DNA from: Leptospira ilyithenensis
GTDB lineage: Bacteria > Spirochaetota > Leptospiria > Leptospirales > Leptospiraceae
Direction of reading: 5' to 3'
Assembly: GCF_004771005.1 (NCBI RefSeq)
Contig: NZ_RQHV01000036.1
Location: 62,001 to 126,000 of the forward strand
Length of the DNA stretch: 64,000 bases
Within the stretch, counting starts at the first letter, position 1, and each line of letters begins with the position of its first letter. This document shows, in pieces, positions 9,214-18,807 of the stretch. A program made the translations under genes and the position numbers. A model generated the notes under the pieces. That model saw only the letters and a list, made by a program, of their open reading frames with translations, did no database searches and had not been told where the DNA came from.

Positions 9214-10586
9214 CCCGAGGCAAAGAAAGAATCCTATGGGCAAGCATTACCTTTTTGCTTTTGGCAGCTTGGGTCTTTTCTCCTTTGGAAAAAGCAAAAG
9301 CCATTTCTTCCGAAGGAGAAACATATCTTCAAATTTTGCATGAAGTAATATCTTATATCGAAAACGACTTTGTTGATCCGATAGAAGAGAAAAAGATCTA
9401 CACCGGAGCCATCCATGGCGCCTTGCAAAGCTTAGGTGATCCTCATTCCCGATTTTTGGATAAGGACGATTTTCAGGAATTGCAAAACGAAACCAAAGGA
9501 AGTTTCGGTGGAATCGGAGTCGAGGTGAGTTTTCAGGAAGGAGCTTTTGTCATTATTGCTCCTTTGGAGGGAACCCCTGCATGGAAGGCCGGACTTCTTC
9601 CTCATGACAGGATCACGGAGATCAACGGAAAGAGCACAAAAAATCTATCCCTCTCGGATTCCATAGCTATGATGCGGGGAGACGTAGGTTCTTCTCTCTC
9701 CATGAAAATAGAAAGAAAAGGTCTGAGAGACGCATTTACTGTCAGCTTAGTTCGTGAGTTGATTAAAATCCAATACATTCGTTCTGCGTTTCTACCTGAA
9801 ACCAAAACAGGTTATATCAAACTCGCTCAGTTTATGGGCCGGGAAAATACGGAAAAAGAATTTACGAATAACATTCGTAAGCTTGTTGACTCGGGTGCAA
9901 AAAACATTATCATTGATTTGCGGATGAATCCGGGCGGACTACTTGATCTCGCTATTAGAATTGCGGATCTATTTTTGCCGGGCAACAAAGAAATCGTATC
10001 CGTTCGGGGAAGGGGAGGGGTTCTCATTCGTACCTTTCGATCTGAAAAATCCGAAACCAAATTCTTAGACGTACCCATTGCAGTCCTTGTGAACGGCGGT
10101 TCGGCAAGCGCTTCCGAGATTTTGGCCGGGGCTTTGCAGGATAACAAACGTGCCAAGATCGTTGGGACTCAGAGTTTCGGGAAAGGATCGGTTCAGTCTA
10201 TTTTCCCACTCTCTCACGGAACAGGTGTCGCCGTCACCATTCAGAAATATTTTACTCCTTCCGGCAAGTCCATTCATGGAACAGGAATTACACCTGATCT
10301 TGTGGTTCAACCTATCACTGCTACTGATGAAGAAAAATTTGCTTTTGATAAGTTGCAAAAGAAAAATAAGCTTCGACCGTTTTTGAGTGAACATCCTGAG
10401 TTCAATGAAGATGTGGTTCGTGACTTTCAAAAATTGTTGGAATCGGAAAAATTACACATTGGAGATTCAGTCGTTCGACTCTATCTTTTTAGCGAACTTA
10501 AATCGACCTCTTCTTTTCAAAAACCGAATACGGAATTGGACTTACAGTTGAAAGAGGCTATTCAATTGGTTTCCAAAGAACAATAA
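9210..10586 (+). CDS. S41 family C-terminal processing peptidase (CtpA-like)
   Basis: Envelope serine protease that trims or degrades exported proteins. The 458-residue product has an N-terminal membrane or signal segment (about 8-25), a PDZ domain (about 95-180, with G-I-G-V-E-V and a G-x-L-x-x-x-D-R-I-x-x-I-N-G segment), and the S41 catalytic domain. Ser300 in the S-A-S-A-S-E-I motif and Lys325 in Q-S-F-G-K-G form the Ser-Lys dyad with the expected 25-residue spacing. N-P-G-G is also present. It is the second gene of an apparent operon lipoprotein-ctp-tsaD-pssA. Confidence 0.95.
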   Translation: MTRGKERILWASITFLLLAAWVFSPLEKAKAISSEGETYLQILHEVISYIENDFVDPIEEKKIYTGAIHGALQSLGDPHSRFLDKDDFQELQNETKGSFGGIGVEVSFQEGAFVIIAPLEGTPAWKAGLLPHDRITEINGKSTKNLSLSDSIAMMRGDVGSSLSMKIERKGLRDAFTVSLVRELIKIQYIRSAFLPETKTGYIKLAQFMGRENTEKEFTNNIRKLVDSGAKNIIIDLRMNPGGLLDLAIRIADLFLPGNKEIVSVRGRGGVLIRTFRSEKSETKFLDVPIAVLVNGGSASASEILAGALQDNKRAKIVGTQSFGKGSVQSIFPLSHGTGVAVTIQKYFTPSGKSIHGTGITPDLVVQPITATDEEKFAFDKLQKKNKLRPFLSEHPEFNEDVVRDFQKLLESEKLHIGDSVVRLYLFSELKSTSSFQKPNTELDLQLKEAIQLVSKEQ

Positions 10587-10590
10587 GGTC

Positions 10591-11637
10591 TTGAATACGA
10601 ATTCGAAAATCGGGATAGGAATAGAATCCAGTTGCGATGAAACTTCGATTGCCTTAGTTGAAGCTGGCAAAAAACTACTTTCTCTTAAAATCTACAGTCA
10701 GATAGAAAACCACGCACCTTACAGGGGTGTGGTGCCTGAATTGGCTTCCCGTTCCCATTTGGAAAAGATCAACCTTCTGCTTGAAGAGTGTTTGATCGAA
10801 GCGGATGTAGACTGGAAAGATATTGCATACATCGCGGTCACTACCCATCCGGGTCTTATGGGCTCTCTAATGATCGGTGCACAACTTGCCCGGTGTATTT
10901 CCCTGGTTCATTCCATCCCCATTGTTCCGGTCAACCATTTGGAAGCTCATCTTGCGGTTGTTAGCTTGGAAGAAGAGATTCCTTCTTTTCCTTGGCTCGG
11001 GGTTCTTCTCAGCGGAGGAAATTCTTCCATTTACCGTTATTCGGATTGGGGGAATTTGCAACTCATCGGGGATACTATGGACGATGCCCTGGGGGAAGCT
11101 TTCGATAAAGTCAGTGCTCTTTTGGACTTGCCTTATCCCGGAGGTCCTGTCGTTGAAAAAGAGGCTCGGAAATTTTTTGATAGAACGGATAAACCGAAAG
11201 GCTCCCTGTTTCCCAGATTATTAAAAGAAAGCACCTATGACAAAATTGAGTTTTCCTTCAGCGGTCTGAAAACTGCTGTTTTGTACCATGTGAGGGGGAA
11301 ACCGAAAGAAGACTTGGATATTCCCAGAATCTGCCACGATTTTCAAAAAACCGCTTTTGAATTGGTAACTCGTAATATTTCAAAAGCGGTGAAAAATACC
11401 GGAATCGGAACTGTTGTTTGTGCCGGTGGGGTGCTAGCAAATTCGATTCTCCGGGAAGAATTAGAAATGGTTGCCAAAAGACAGGATTGGACTCTATTGT
11501 ATCCTAGCAAAAAAATCTTATGTACGGACAACGGTGCCATGATCGCAAACCTTGGATTTTACCTTTGGCAGAAAGGTTTTACCGCGCCTCTAAATTTTAA
11601 AGTTAGCCCAAAGAGAAGTTTCTCTCAAACGATATGA
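10591..11637 (+). CDS. tsaD: tRNA N6-adenosine threonylcarbamoyltransferase TsaD
   Basis: Transfers the threonylcarbamoyl group to A37 of ANN-decoding tRNAs, working with TsaB/TsaE. The 348-residue ASKHA-fold protein opens with G-I-E-S-S-C-D-E-T-S, has R-G-V-V-P-E-L-A-S-R, the metal-binding H116-x-x-x-H120 in N-H-L-E-A-H, and a C-terminal C-T-D-N-G-A-M motif supplying the last metal ligand. The start is a TTG only two bases after AAGG (10585-10588), but the family's conserved N-terminus leaves no room for a much later start. It ends four bases inside pssA. Confidence 0.97.
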   Translation: MNTNSKIGIGIESSCDETSIALVEAGKKLLSLKIYSQIENHAPYRGVVPELASRSHLEKINLLLEECLIEADVDWKDIAYIAVTTHPGLMGSLMIGAQLARCISLVHSIPIVPVNHLEAHLAVVSLEEEIPSFPWLGVLLSGGNSSIYRYSDWGNLQLIGDTMDDALGEAFDKVSALLDLPYPGGPVVEKEARKFFDRTDKPKGSLFPRLLKESTYDKIEFSFSGLKTAVLYHVRGKPKEDLDIPRICHDFQKTAFELVTRNISKAVKNTGIGTVVCAGGVLANSILREELEMVAKRQDWTLLYPSKKILCTDNGAMIANLGFYLWQKGFTAPLNFKVSPKRSFSQTI

Positions 11638-12389
11638 AAAAAAAACTTACCTGGATACCAAACACTCTTACCCTCGGAAACCTTACACTCGGATTTGTAT
11701 CCATGTTGGTTGCTTCCGAAATCGGACTTAGTACCACCCCTAGCCATGAATTATTCCAATTGGCAGGAGTATTCATCATCTTAGCTGCGTTATTCGACGG
11801 TTTTGACGGGATGGCGGCTAGAGCATTGGATTGTACATCGGAGCTTGGGGCCGACTTGGATAGTTTGGCCGACCTCACCACTTTCGGAATCGCTCCCGGA
11901 TTTTTAACATACAAAATGTTTTTGGATGAATACAAGATCGATCTTTTCGGAAGGCCGGATATGTTTCCAGTGGGGATGTTGATTGCCGCATTATTTCCCA
12001 TCTGTGCCGCATACAGACTCGCAAGATTCAATGTCGCACATGATCCCAAATCTTTCCACGGGCTTCCTTCTCCGGTGGCCGGAGTAGTGGTAGGAATTTT
12101 TCCTCTTGTATTTCGTGTGGAACAAGTTCCGAAACATATGGCAATTCTCTTCTTTATTTGCACTGCACTTCTAATGGTATCAACCATCCGTTATTCCAAA
12201 CCACAGGTAGCAATGCGGGGAATCTTTACTTGGAAAAGAATGGCATTTGCTCTGGGCGGACTCGCACTACTGGTGTTAGCCGTCGGGATTTCGAAATGGC
12301 CTCATTTTCTATACGGAGCCGTCGGGTTCTATGTATTTTCAGGGATCGTTTCCTTTGTGATCCATACCATCCAAGAACTACGTGTTTAA
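11634..12389 (+). CDS. pssA: CDP-diacylglycerol--serine O-phosphatidyltransferase
   Basis: Integral membrane enzyme making phosphatidylserine from CDP-diacylglycerol and serine, the precursor of phosphatidylethanolamine. The CDP-alcohol phosphatidyltransferase signature D-G-x2-A-R-x8-G-x3-D-x3-D is complete at residues 58-80, with both terminal Asp residues (76, 80). Several hydrophobic helices follow, and the 251-residue length fits the bacterial type II enzyme. The ATG overlaps the tsaD stop. The PssA reading is favoured over phosphatidylglycerophosphate synthase by the W-I-P-N-x-L-T-L-G-N start and the overall size. Confidence 0.93.
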   Translation: MKKKLTWIPNTLTLGNLTLGFVSMLVASEIGLSTTPSHELFQLAGVFIILAALFDGFDGMAARALDCTSELGADLDSLADLTTFGIAPGFLTYKMFLDEYKIDLFGRPDMFPVGMLIAALFPICAAYRLARFNVAHDPKSFHGLPSPVAGVVVGIFPLVFRVEQVPKHMAILFFICTALLMVSTIRYSKPQVAMRGIFTWKRMAFALGGLALLVLAVGISKWPHFLYGAVGFYVFSGIVSFVIHTIQELRV

Positions 12390-12471
12390 TTCGAATCTTA
12401 TTATTGATTTAAAAAGATTCTCCATATTAAAACGTTTGATTTTTTGAAATAAGGAACGTAAAAAAAGAGCA

Positions 12472-13428
12472 ATGAAAATCAAGTTTTGGGGAGTAAGGGG
12501 TTCAATTGGTTCACCGATTCGTCCTACGGGGGTAAAGCAGAAAATTGAAAAAATTTTATCTTTGGCAAGCCCTACCGATATCCAAAACGAACAAAGCATT
12601 CGCAAATTTTTGAATTCACTTAGTTTTTCCGCCTCATCAACGTACGGTGGCAACACTACATGTGTTGAAATCCGTGACAAAGACGATAACCTGATCATCA
12701 TAGACGGTGGAACCGGACTTCGGGAGCTCGGAAATTCCATTATGCCGTCCGCATTCGGAAAAGGCGGAGGACATGCTCATTGGATTCTCACTCATACCCA
12801 CTGGGATCATATCCAGGGGATTCCTTTTTTTGTTCCTCTTTTCCTTCCTGGAAATCATTTTGAATTTCATTCTTCCTTTGAAGATATCGAAGATCGGTTA
12901 AAGTATCAATTCGTATTCAGTCATTTTCCGGTTTCTTTCGATCACTATGCAGCAAACAAAACATTCCATTACGAAGAGGAAGGAAAGGAAGTTCAATTAG
13001 GTCCCCATATAACGGCATTCAGCAAGGCAGTCCGTCACCCGGGTGGGAGTTTTTCCTATCGGTTTACTGAAAACGGAAAGTCCATCATATTCGCATCCGA
13101 TGCGGAGTTTAATCTGGATGAAATGGAAAATATAGACACCTATATAGATTATTTCAGAGATGCAGAGATACTTGTTTTCGATACTCAATACACATTTGAA
13201 GAGTCTTTGCAAAAGATCGATTGGGGTCATAGTTCCGCATCAATCGCAACGGACATTGCACTTCGTGCCAAAGTAAAAAAACTGATCATGTTTCACCACG
13301 ACCCTTCTTATGATGATGACAAATTGGATTTGGTTTACTTGCGAGCATTGAAATACAAAGAGATGTTTGATCCTCATGGCAAACTGGAAATCATTATGGC
13401 TCATGAAAGTTTAGAATTGGAGATATGA
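12472..13428 (+). CDS. Metallo-beta-lactamase-fold hydrolase
   Basis: Zinc-dependent hydrolase of 318 residues. It begins with the K-F-W-G-V-R-G-S-I motif typical of a phosphodiesterase-like MBL subgroup, and has H108-x-H110-x-D112-H113 in T-H-T-H-W-D-H, a later H-P-G-G and S-D-A-E segment for metal binding, and F-H-H-D-P near the end. No signal peptide. An insertion of roughly 40 residues after the first strand makes it longer than PhnP-type relatives. The substrate is unknown; cyclic nucleotide or another phosphodiester is possible by family analogy only. It is followed one base later by glpK. Confidence 0.85.
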   Translation: MKIKFWGVRGSIGSPIRPTGVKQKIEKILSLASPTDIQNEQSIRKFLNSLSFSASSTYGGNTTCVEIRDKDDNLIIIDGGTGLRELGNSIMPSAFGKGGGHAHWILTHTHWDHIQGIPFFVPLFLPGNHFEFHSSFEDIEDRLKYQFVFSHFPVSFDHYAANKTFHYEEEGKEVQLGPHITAFSKAVRHPGGSFSYRFTENGKSIIFASDAEFNLDEMENIDTYIDYFRDAEILVFDTQYTFEESLQKIDWGHSSASIATDIALRAKVKKLIMFHHDPSYDDDKLDLVYLRALKYKEMFDPHGKLEIIMAHESLELEI

Positions 13429-13429
13429 A

Positions 13430-14923
13430 GTGGCAAAAAAAGAATATATCATAGGAATTGACGCAGGCACGACGGGAATTCGTACATTCTGTTTTAATGA
13501 TAAAGGAAAAGTAATTGCTTCCGCTTACCAAGAGTTCAAACAACATTATCCTAAGCCGGGCTGGGTGGAACATGATCCGGAAGAAATCTGGGCTAAAACA
13601 CAAAAACTCATCGGAGATGTGATCAAATCCGCCGATCTGAATCCGAAAGACGCGATTGCCATAGGAATTACCAACCAAAGAGAAACCTCGGTCGTCTGGG
13701 ATCGTAAAACTGGAAAACCGATTTACAATGCGATCGTATGGCAATGCCGACGAACATCTGATATATGCAATAATCTGAAAAAACAAAGTCTTGAATCCAA
13801 TTTCAGAAACAAAACCGGGTTAGTTCTTGATGCTTATTTTTCCGGAACCAAGATCCAATGGATTTTGGACAATGTTAAGGGAGCCCGTGCAAAAGCGGAA
13901 AGAGGGGACTTACAATTCGGAACGATCGACACTTGGTTACTTTACAAACTTACCAACCATAAAGAACATAAAACGGATCATACAAACGCATCCCGAACTT
14001 TATTATTCAATATCCAAACCAAGGAATGGGATGAAGAACTTTGTGAAATTTTAAGAGTTCCCAGTTCCATCCTACCGCAAACATTCAATTCCAAAAATCT
14101 TTTCGGTCACACTTCCGGTGTAAAATCCTTACCGGACGGTATTCCTATTTCTTCGTTAGTCGGCGACCAACAAGGAGCGCTCTTCGGTCAATTGTGTACG
14201 GAACCGGGAGAAGCAAAGAATACCTACGGAACAGGTTGCTTTTTTCTATTCAACGTGGGTGATGAATTCAGGATCTCCAACCAAGGTTTGATTACCACTT
14301 TGGCATTGGGCCCGGAAGGCAAAACTGTCTACTGTCTGGAAGGGTCGGTTTTCATCGGAGGGGCAGTCGTTCAGTTCTTACGGGACAATCTGGAATTTTT
14401 TGAATACTCCAAGGATTCTGAAAAACTTGTCAAAGCATTGAAAACAAAGGATGAAATCGTATTTGTCCCCGCGTTTGCAGGGCTTGGTGCGCCTCACTGG
14501 GACCAGGAAGCTAGAGGCGCCATCTTCGGGTTGTCCAGAGATACAACTCCCGCACAAATCACTCGCGCCGCTCTGAAAGCGATCGCACTTCAATCGTATG
14601 AACTTGCATCTGCCATGGAAAGAGAAACGGGCAAACCTCTTAAATTTTTAAGAGTGGATGGAGGAGCGACTGCCAACCAATGGCTGATGCAATTCCAGGC
14701 GGATATCTTGGGAACGCGCGTGATTCGTCCGCAAAACGTAGATACTACGGTCCTCGGTGCGGCCTACTTGGCCGGTCTGGAACGAGGGTTTTTCAAAAAT
14801 GTTGCCGCTTTGAAAAAGCTGGAAACAAAAAACACACACTTCGAGCCTAAGATGAAAGAATCGGAAAGAAAAGAAGAAATCACCCGATGGAATGACGCAA
14901 TCCATAGGGTAAAAACGAATTAA
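13430..14923 (+). CDS. glpK: Glycerol kinase
   Basis: Phosphorylates glycerol to glycerol-3-phosphate, feeding phospholipid synthesis. The 497-residue FGGY kinase has G-I-D-A-G-T-T-G-I-R at the N-terminus, the R-E-T-S-x-x-W-D segment, W-Q-C-R-R-T, G-D-Q-Q-G-A-L-F-G-Q, G-T-G-C-F-F and the C-terminal L-R-V-D-G-G-A nucleotide motif. The start is GTG at 13430, with GGAG at 13418-13421 and eight bases of spacing. It directly follows the MBL-fold gene and is followed by a strong terminator. Confidence 0.97.
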   Translation: MAKKEYIIGIDAGTTGIRTFCFNDKGKVIASAYQEFKQHYPKPGWVEHDPEEIWAKTQKLIGDVIKSADLNPKDAIAIGITNQRETSVVWDRKTGKPIYNAIVWQCRRTSDICNNLKKQSLESNFRNKTGLVLDAYFSGTKIQWILDNVKGARAKAERGDLQFGTIDTWLLYKLTNHKEHKTDHTNASRTLLFNIQTKEWDEELCEILRVPSSILPQTFNSKNLFGHTSGVKSLPDGIPISSLVGDQQGALFGQLCTEPGEAKNTYGTGCFFLFNVGDEFRISNQGLITTLALGPEGKTVYCLEGSVFIGGAVVQFLRDNLEFFEYSKDSEKLVKALKTKDEIVFVPAFAGLGAPHWDQEARGAIFGLSRDTTPAQITRAALKAIALQSYELASAMERETGKPLKFLRVDGGATANQWLMQFQADILGTRVIRPQNVDTTVLGAAYLAGLERGFFKNVAALKKLETKNTHFEPKMKESERKEEITRWNDAIHRVKTN

Positions 14924-14949
14924 CCATCTAACTTTCGTATCTTGTTGAT

Positions 14950-14982
14950 GAAACAAAAGCCTCCGTGTGAGGCTTTTGTTTC
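14950..14982 (+). terminator. Rho-independent terminator after glpK
   Basis: Perfect 14-bp stem (14950-14963 with 14969-14982) around a five-base loop, with a U-rich 3' arm and a T5 run nine bases later. It lies between convergent glpK (plus) and an SBBP lipoprotein gene (minus), so it may serve both. Confidence 0.85.
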
Positions 14983-15009
14983 AATCGATAGTTTTTCGGT
15001 TTTATATTT

Positions 15010-16371
15010 TTAACGGCTCTCATTTGCTCTTTTGAGTAAAAATGAATCTTGGATTCCGGTTAGTTTCTGCCCATCGATATCGCCGTTGGTAACTCCTGAT
15101 ATATAAATATTTTTTGTTTGTTTGTCTATGGCGATATCGCTGGCAACAGCGGCAGATCCGATCGATCCGAAAAGACGAGTCCATAACTTATTGCCATCCG
15201 GATCATATTTAACTACAAATCCAGATTGGGAACCAATTTGTGGTTGCCCATCCAGATCACCTTGTGTAAATCCAGTAACATAGATATTTCCTTTTGCCCC
15301 CACGTTGATTCGATAGGCTTGTGTTTCTTTGCCTTGCGTACCTAAAAGTTTAGTCCATAATTTACTACCGTTCGCATCATATTTGGTAACAAACAAATCT
15401 TTAGTTCCAGTTAGACTATTTCCGTCTAAATTTCCATCTGTAAATCCTGTTATATAGACATAGCCTTCAGGATTGGAAGAAATACCAAAGGCGCTTGTTG
15501 TCTTACCTGATGCACCTAATAGCCTAGTCCATATTTTGTTTCCGTTGGAATCGTATTTCGCTACAAATGAATCCAGGGTGCCTGTCAATGTTTGTCCGTC
15601 CAGATTGCCTCCTGTCTCTCCTGCAATGTAAAGATTTTCTTGGGAATCCATAGAGATGCTTTCGGATCTGGTCTGACTATTCGAAACACCTAAAAGTTTG
15701 GTCCATAATCTATTTCCGTTGGAATCATATTTCGTTATAAACAAATCGGCAATACCTGTCAATGTTTGTCCATCCAGATTGCCGTTTGTAACTCCTGTAA
15801 TATAAATATTGTTTTTGGAGGTTATGATAATATCATTGGAAAAGGCCTGTCTACCTGATGCGCCTAAAAGCCTGGTCCATAACTTGTTTCCGTTAGAATC
15901 GTATTTGATTACGAATAAGTCCAGAACTCCCGTAAGCGTTTGCCCATCCAAACTACCTTCCGTTATTCCTGTTATATAAACGTTTCCTTGTGAATCCGAG
16001 GAAATAGCATAGCTACGTGTATTTTTACCAGTGACTCCTAAGAATTTAGTCCATAATTTATTTCCACCAACATCGTGTTTGGTTACGAAAATATTTTCGG
16101 TTTTGTTATCGGACGGTTGTCCTTCTAGGATACTGTTCGTATCACCTGTCGTATAAATATTTCCTTGTGGACCTACGGATACTCCCGTGCCCATAGTCTG
16201 CTTGGAAGAAGTTCCGAAAAGACGAGTCCATGGGTTGGGGTTGTCGTTGTTCATCATTAAGAATGCTAGTAAAGGTAATAGTTTCTTGTTTTTGTTATTT
16301 TTGGAAGAACATCCAAGACATAAAATGGAAATGGTAAAAGTTACTAAAAGCGTTTTTACGAAAAATTTCAT
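15010..16371 (-). CDS. SBBP-repeat beta-propeller lipoprotein (copy A)
   Basis: Surface or periplasmic lipoprotein of 453 residues: signal peptide, lipobox L-C-L-G-C (Cys21), a short basic linker, then seven repeats of about 58 residues. Each repeat carries the pattern K-Y-D-x-N-G-N-K-L-W-T-x-L-L-G, a central I-Y-I-T-G strand and a G-x-L-D-G-Q turn. Seven repeats match a seven-bladed (SBBP) propeller. The AGGAG ribosome site (16381-16385) is well placed. It is highly similar to the next gene (17440-18807). The function of these proteins is not known; ligand or protein binding is an inference from the fold. Confidence 0.88.
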   Translation of the reverse strand: MKFFVKTLLVTFTISILCLGCSSKNNKNKKLLPLLAFLMMNNDNPNPWTRLFGTSSKQTMGTGVSVGPQGNIYTTGDTNSILEGQPSDNKTENIFVTKHDVGGNKLWTKFLGVTGKNTRSYAISSDSQGNVYITGITEGSLDGQTLTGVLDLFVIKYDSNGNKLWTRLLGASGRQAFSNDIIITSKNNIYITGVTNGNLDGQTLTGIADLFITKYDSNGNRLWTKLLGVSNSQTRSESISMDSQENLYIAGETGGNLDGQTLTGTLDSFVAKYDSNGNKIWTRLLGASGKTTSAFGISSNPEGYVYITGFTDGNLDGNSLTGTKDLFVTKYDANGSKLWTKLLGTQGKETQAYRINVGAKGNIYVTGFTQGDLDGQPQIGSQSGFVVKYDPDGNKLWTRLFGSIGSAAVASDIAIDKQTKNIYISGVTNGDIDGQKLTGIQDSFLLKRANESR

Positions 16372-17374
16372 TGGTTAATCTCCTGCGGAATCTCTTTATA
16401 AGCACTTAACGGATATGCTAACTGGTCCATACTTTGAGAAAACAGGAATGTGCATGTAATGAAAAGATCGCCACAACACAATTTTCTCAAAGCCCCTTCG
16501 AATTGATTGGTCTTCGGCTATTGGGAAAATTTATGCATTACCGATTTTTCGAGTTTCTGCCGTTCTCCGGATAATCAGCGGATCTCTTTTTACGGACACT
16601 TTGTTCCCATGTTGCCGATATGATACCGGATTTTCCGGTTCTTTTTTTTGTCCCGGAAAAAACTTTATACCAATCGATATCATTTCTATGGTTTTGTGGT
16701 TATGAGGTCAATGAAATAAATCAATTAATATAATTATTATATATTTATATTTGAATTTTATGATATATTTAATTTAATTGATGATTGTTTTTAAATGGTA
16801 TTTTCATCGTTGGTATTTGTTTGTATTAACATTGAATTGTCTTATTGGAATGATCTCTGTATGGATACAAATGCCCTTTCGGTTTTAGAAAGAACTATAT
16901 GTTTTATGTTTATCGATAAGAAGTAAAAAGTCCTGTAACGTGATTTTTTACAAAAAATATATTTTAAATTTTTTATTGGAAACAAATTGAAAATCCTACT
17001 CAGTCTTTTCCCTTCTTGACTGGACACGGCATCTAGACCAGAAATGTTTGCATGCAAATCTAAAGCTATAGTGGTTGAGCTGTGTACTGAGGATTATGGA
17101 ACCTGGAGTTGATGGCGCGCTATAAACACCAAATCTATATTTGGTGCTACTTGTATTATTTATAGCATTATCGCTGTTATTTAGAATCTGGAAATCTGTA
17201 GGGCTTTACAGGGGTAAGTTCAAGCTCAAGCATTTGCCGAGTTTATTGGTAAGTGAAACAATAGCGCTAGCAAAGTCTGTTGTTTCTTTTTGCTATCTCT
17301 GGAGGAGTGTTTCAAGCATACATTGGAAACGGAAAGAAATAGACTTCCAATCAAAATCATTAATCGGCAAATGC
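16372..17374. other. Long non-coding stretch between the two SBBP genes
   Basis: The first 390 bases (16372 to about 16760) are the upstream region of copy A and align with 18808 to about 19110 upstream of copy B. Copy A carries about 80 extra bases around 16432-16515. Further right the sequence is very AT-rich, with a small hairpin at 17127-17146 (8-bp stem). An open frame at 17141-17416 has no recognisable features. I see no transposon ends. Confidence 0.5.
16631..16660. repeat. Conserved inverted repeat upstream of SBBP copy A
   Basis: TTTTCCGG (16631-16638) and CCGGAAAA (16653-16660) around a T-rich 14-base spacer. The same arms occur upstream of copy B at 18981-19008 with a 12-base spacer. 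Arms are conserved while the spacer varies, about 260 and 175 bases before the two start codons. Confidence 0.6.
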
Positions 17375-17399
17375 AGAAGACCTCATTATGAGGTCTTCT
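17375..17399 (-). terminator. Terminator-like hairpin downstream of SBBP copy B
   Basis: Perfect 10-bp stem (17375-17384 with 17390-17399) around a five-base loop, about 40 bases after the stop of the minus-strand copy B gene. The T-run is poor on the minus strand, so strength is uncertain. Confidence 0.55.
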
Positions 17400-17439
17400 T
17401 GAAAAAATATTTTTAAGATTTTTGATTCAAATCCGTTTT

Positions 17440-18807
17440 TTAACGGCTCTCATTTGCTATTTTGAGTAAAAATAAATCTTTGGTTCCGGTTAGTTTCTGC
17501 CCATCTATATCGCCGTTGGTATCTCCTGTTATATAAATATTTTTTGCTTGTCTGTCTATGGCGATATCTCTAGCCGCAGCAGCAGATCTAATTTCCGAAG
17601 AACTTCCTCCCAAAAGGCGAGTCCATAATTTAACACCGTTTGCATCATATTTGACTACGAAAGGATCTTGAGAACCCTTTCGTGGTTGCCCATCCAGATC
17701 ACCTTGTGTAAATCCAGTAACATAGAGATATCCCTTTGACCCCACGTTGATTCGATAGGCTCGTGTTTCCTTGCCCGGTGCACCTAAAAGTTTGGTCCAT
17801 AATTTACTGCCGTTCGCATCATATTTGGTAACAAACAAATCTTTAGTGCCGGTTAGACTATTTCCGTCTAAATTTCCATCTGTATATCCTGTTATATAGG
17901 CATCGCCTTCGGGATCGGAAAATATACCCAAAGCGATTGTTTCCTTACCTGATGTTCCTAAAAGCCTGGTCCATAATTTATTTCCGTTGGAATCGTATTT
18001 CACTGCAAACGAATCGATCCTCCCTGTTAATGTTTGGTTATCTAGATTACCATCTGTATGTCCTGCTATGTAGAGATTTTCCTGGGAATCCGTAGAAATG
18101 CTTTCGGAGAAAACAAATCTATTCGAAACACCTGAAAGTTTAGTCCATAACCTATTTCCGTTGGAATCGTATTTCGCTATAAACGAATCTATATTCCCTG
18201 TCAATGTTTGGTTGTCCAGATTGCCGTCTGTATCTCCTGTAATATAAACATTGTTTTGAGAAGTTATGATAATATCTCTGGAAAAGGCCTTTTTACCTGA
18301 TGCGCCTAAAAGCCTGGTCCATAACTTATTTCCGTCGGAATCGTATTTGACTACGAATAAGTCCTGAACTCCGGTAAGTGTTTGCCCATCCAACTCACCT
18401 TCCGTTACTCCTGTTATATAAACATTTCCTTGTGAATCTGAGGAAATAGCATCACTATAAGTATTTTTGCCAGTGACTCCTAAAAATTTAGTCCATAATT
18501 TATTTCCGTTTGAATCGTGTTTAATTACGAAAAGATTTCCGGTTTTGTTATCGGATGGTTGTCCTTCTAGAATACTATCCGTATCACCTGTCGTATAAAT
18601 ATTTCCTTGTGGACCTACGGATACACCCCTGCCTGTAGTCTGCTTGGAAGGAGCTCCGAAAAGACGAGTCCATGGGCTGTCATTGTTCATCATTGATAAT
18701 GCTAGAAAAGGCAATAGTTTACGGTCTTTGTTATCTTTGGAAGAACACCCAAGACATAAAAGAGAAATGGTAAAAGTTACTAAAAGCGTTTTTACGAAAA
18801 ATTTCAT
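17440..18807 (-). CDS. SBBP-repeat beta-propeller lipoprotein (copy B)
   Basis: Paralogue of the gene at 15010-16371. The 455-residue product has nearly the same signal peptide, the same L-C-L-G-C lipobox and seven repeats of about 58 residues with K-Y-D-x-N-G-N-K-L-W-T-x-L-L-G cores. Differences are spread over the repeats, and the last propeller blade carries a short insertion (S-E-I-R-S-A-A-A). The promoter-proximal DNA is also shared with copy A, so the unit was duplicated together with its control region. The ribosome site (AGGAG before the ATG) is conserved. Function unknown. Confidence 0.88.
   Translation of the reverse strand: MKFFVKTLLVTFTISLLCLGCSSKDNKDRKLLPFLALSMMNNDSPWTRLFGAPSKQTTGRGVSVGPQGNIYTTGDTDSILEGQPSDNKTGNLFVIKHDSNGNKLWTKFLGVTGKNTYSDAISSDSQGNVYITGVTEGELDGQTLTGVQDLFVVKYDSDGNKLWTRLLGASGKKAFSRDIIITSQNNVYITGDTDGNLDNQTLTGNIDSFIAKYDSNGNRLWTKLSGVSNRFVFSESISTDSQENLYIAGHTDGNLDNQTLTGRIDSFAVKYDSNGNKLWTRLLGTSGKETIALGIFSDPEGDAYITGYTDGNLDGNSLTGTKDLFVTKYDANGSKLWTKLLGAPGKETRAYRINVGSKGYLYVTGFTQGDLDGQPRKGSQDPFVVKYDANGVKLWTRLLGGSSSEIRSAAAARDIAIDRQAKNIYITGDTNGDIDGQKLTGTKDLFLLKIANESR

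Noticed and set aside
17141..17416. 91-codon plus-strand frame between the SBBP genes
   Set aside because: No ribosome site, no motif and an odd composition; it runs through a terminator-like hairpin. It may be decayed sequence but cannot be supported as a gene.
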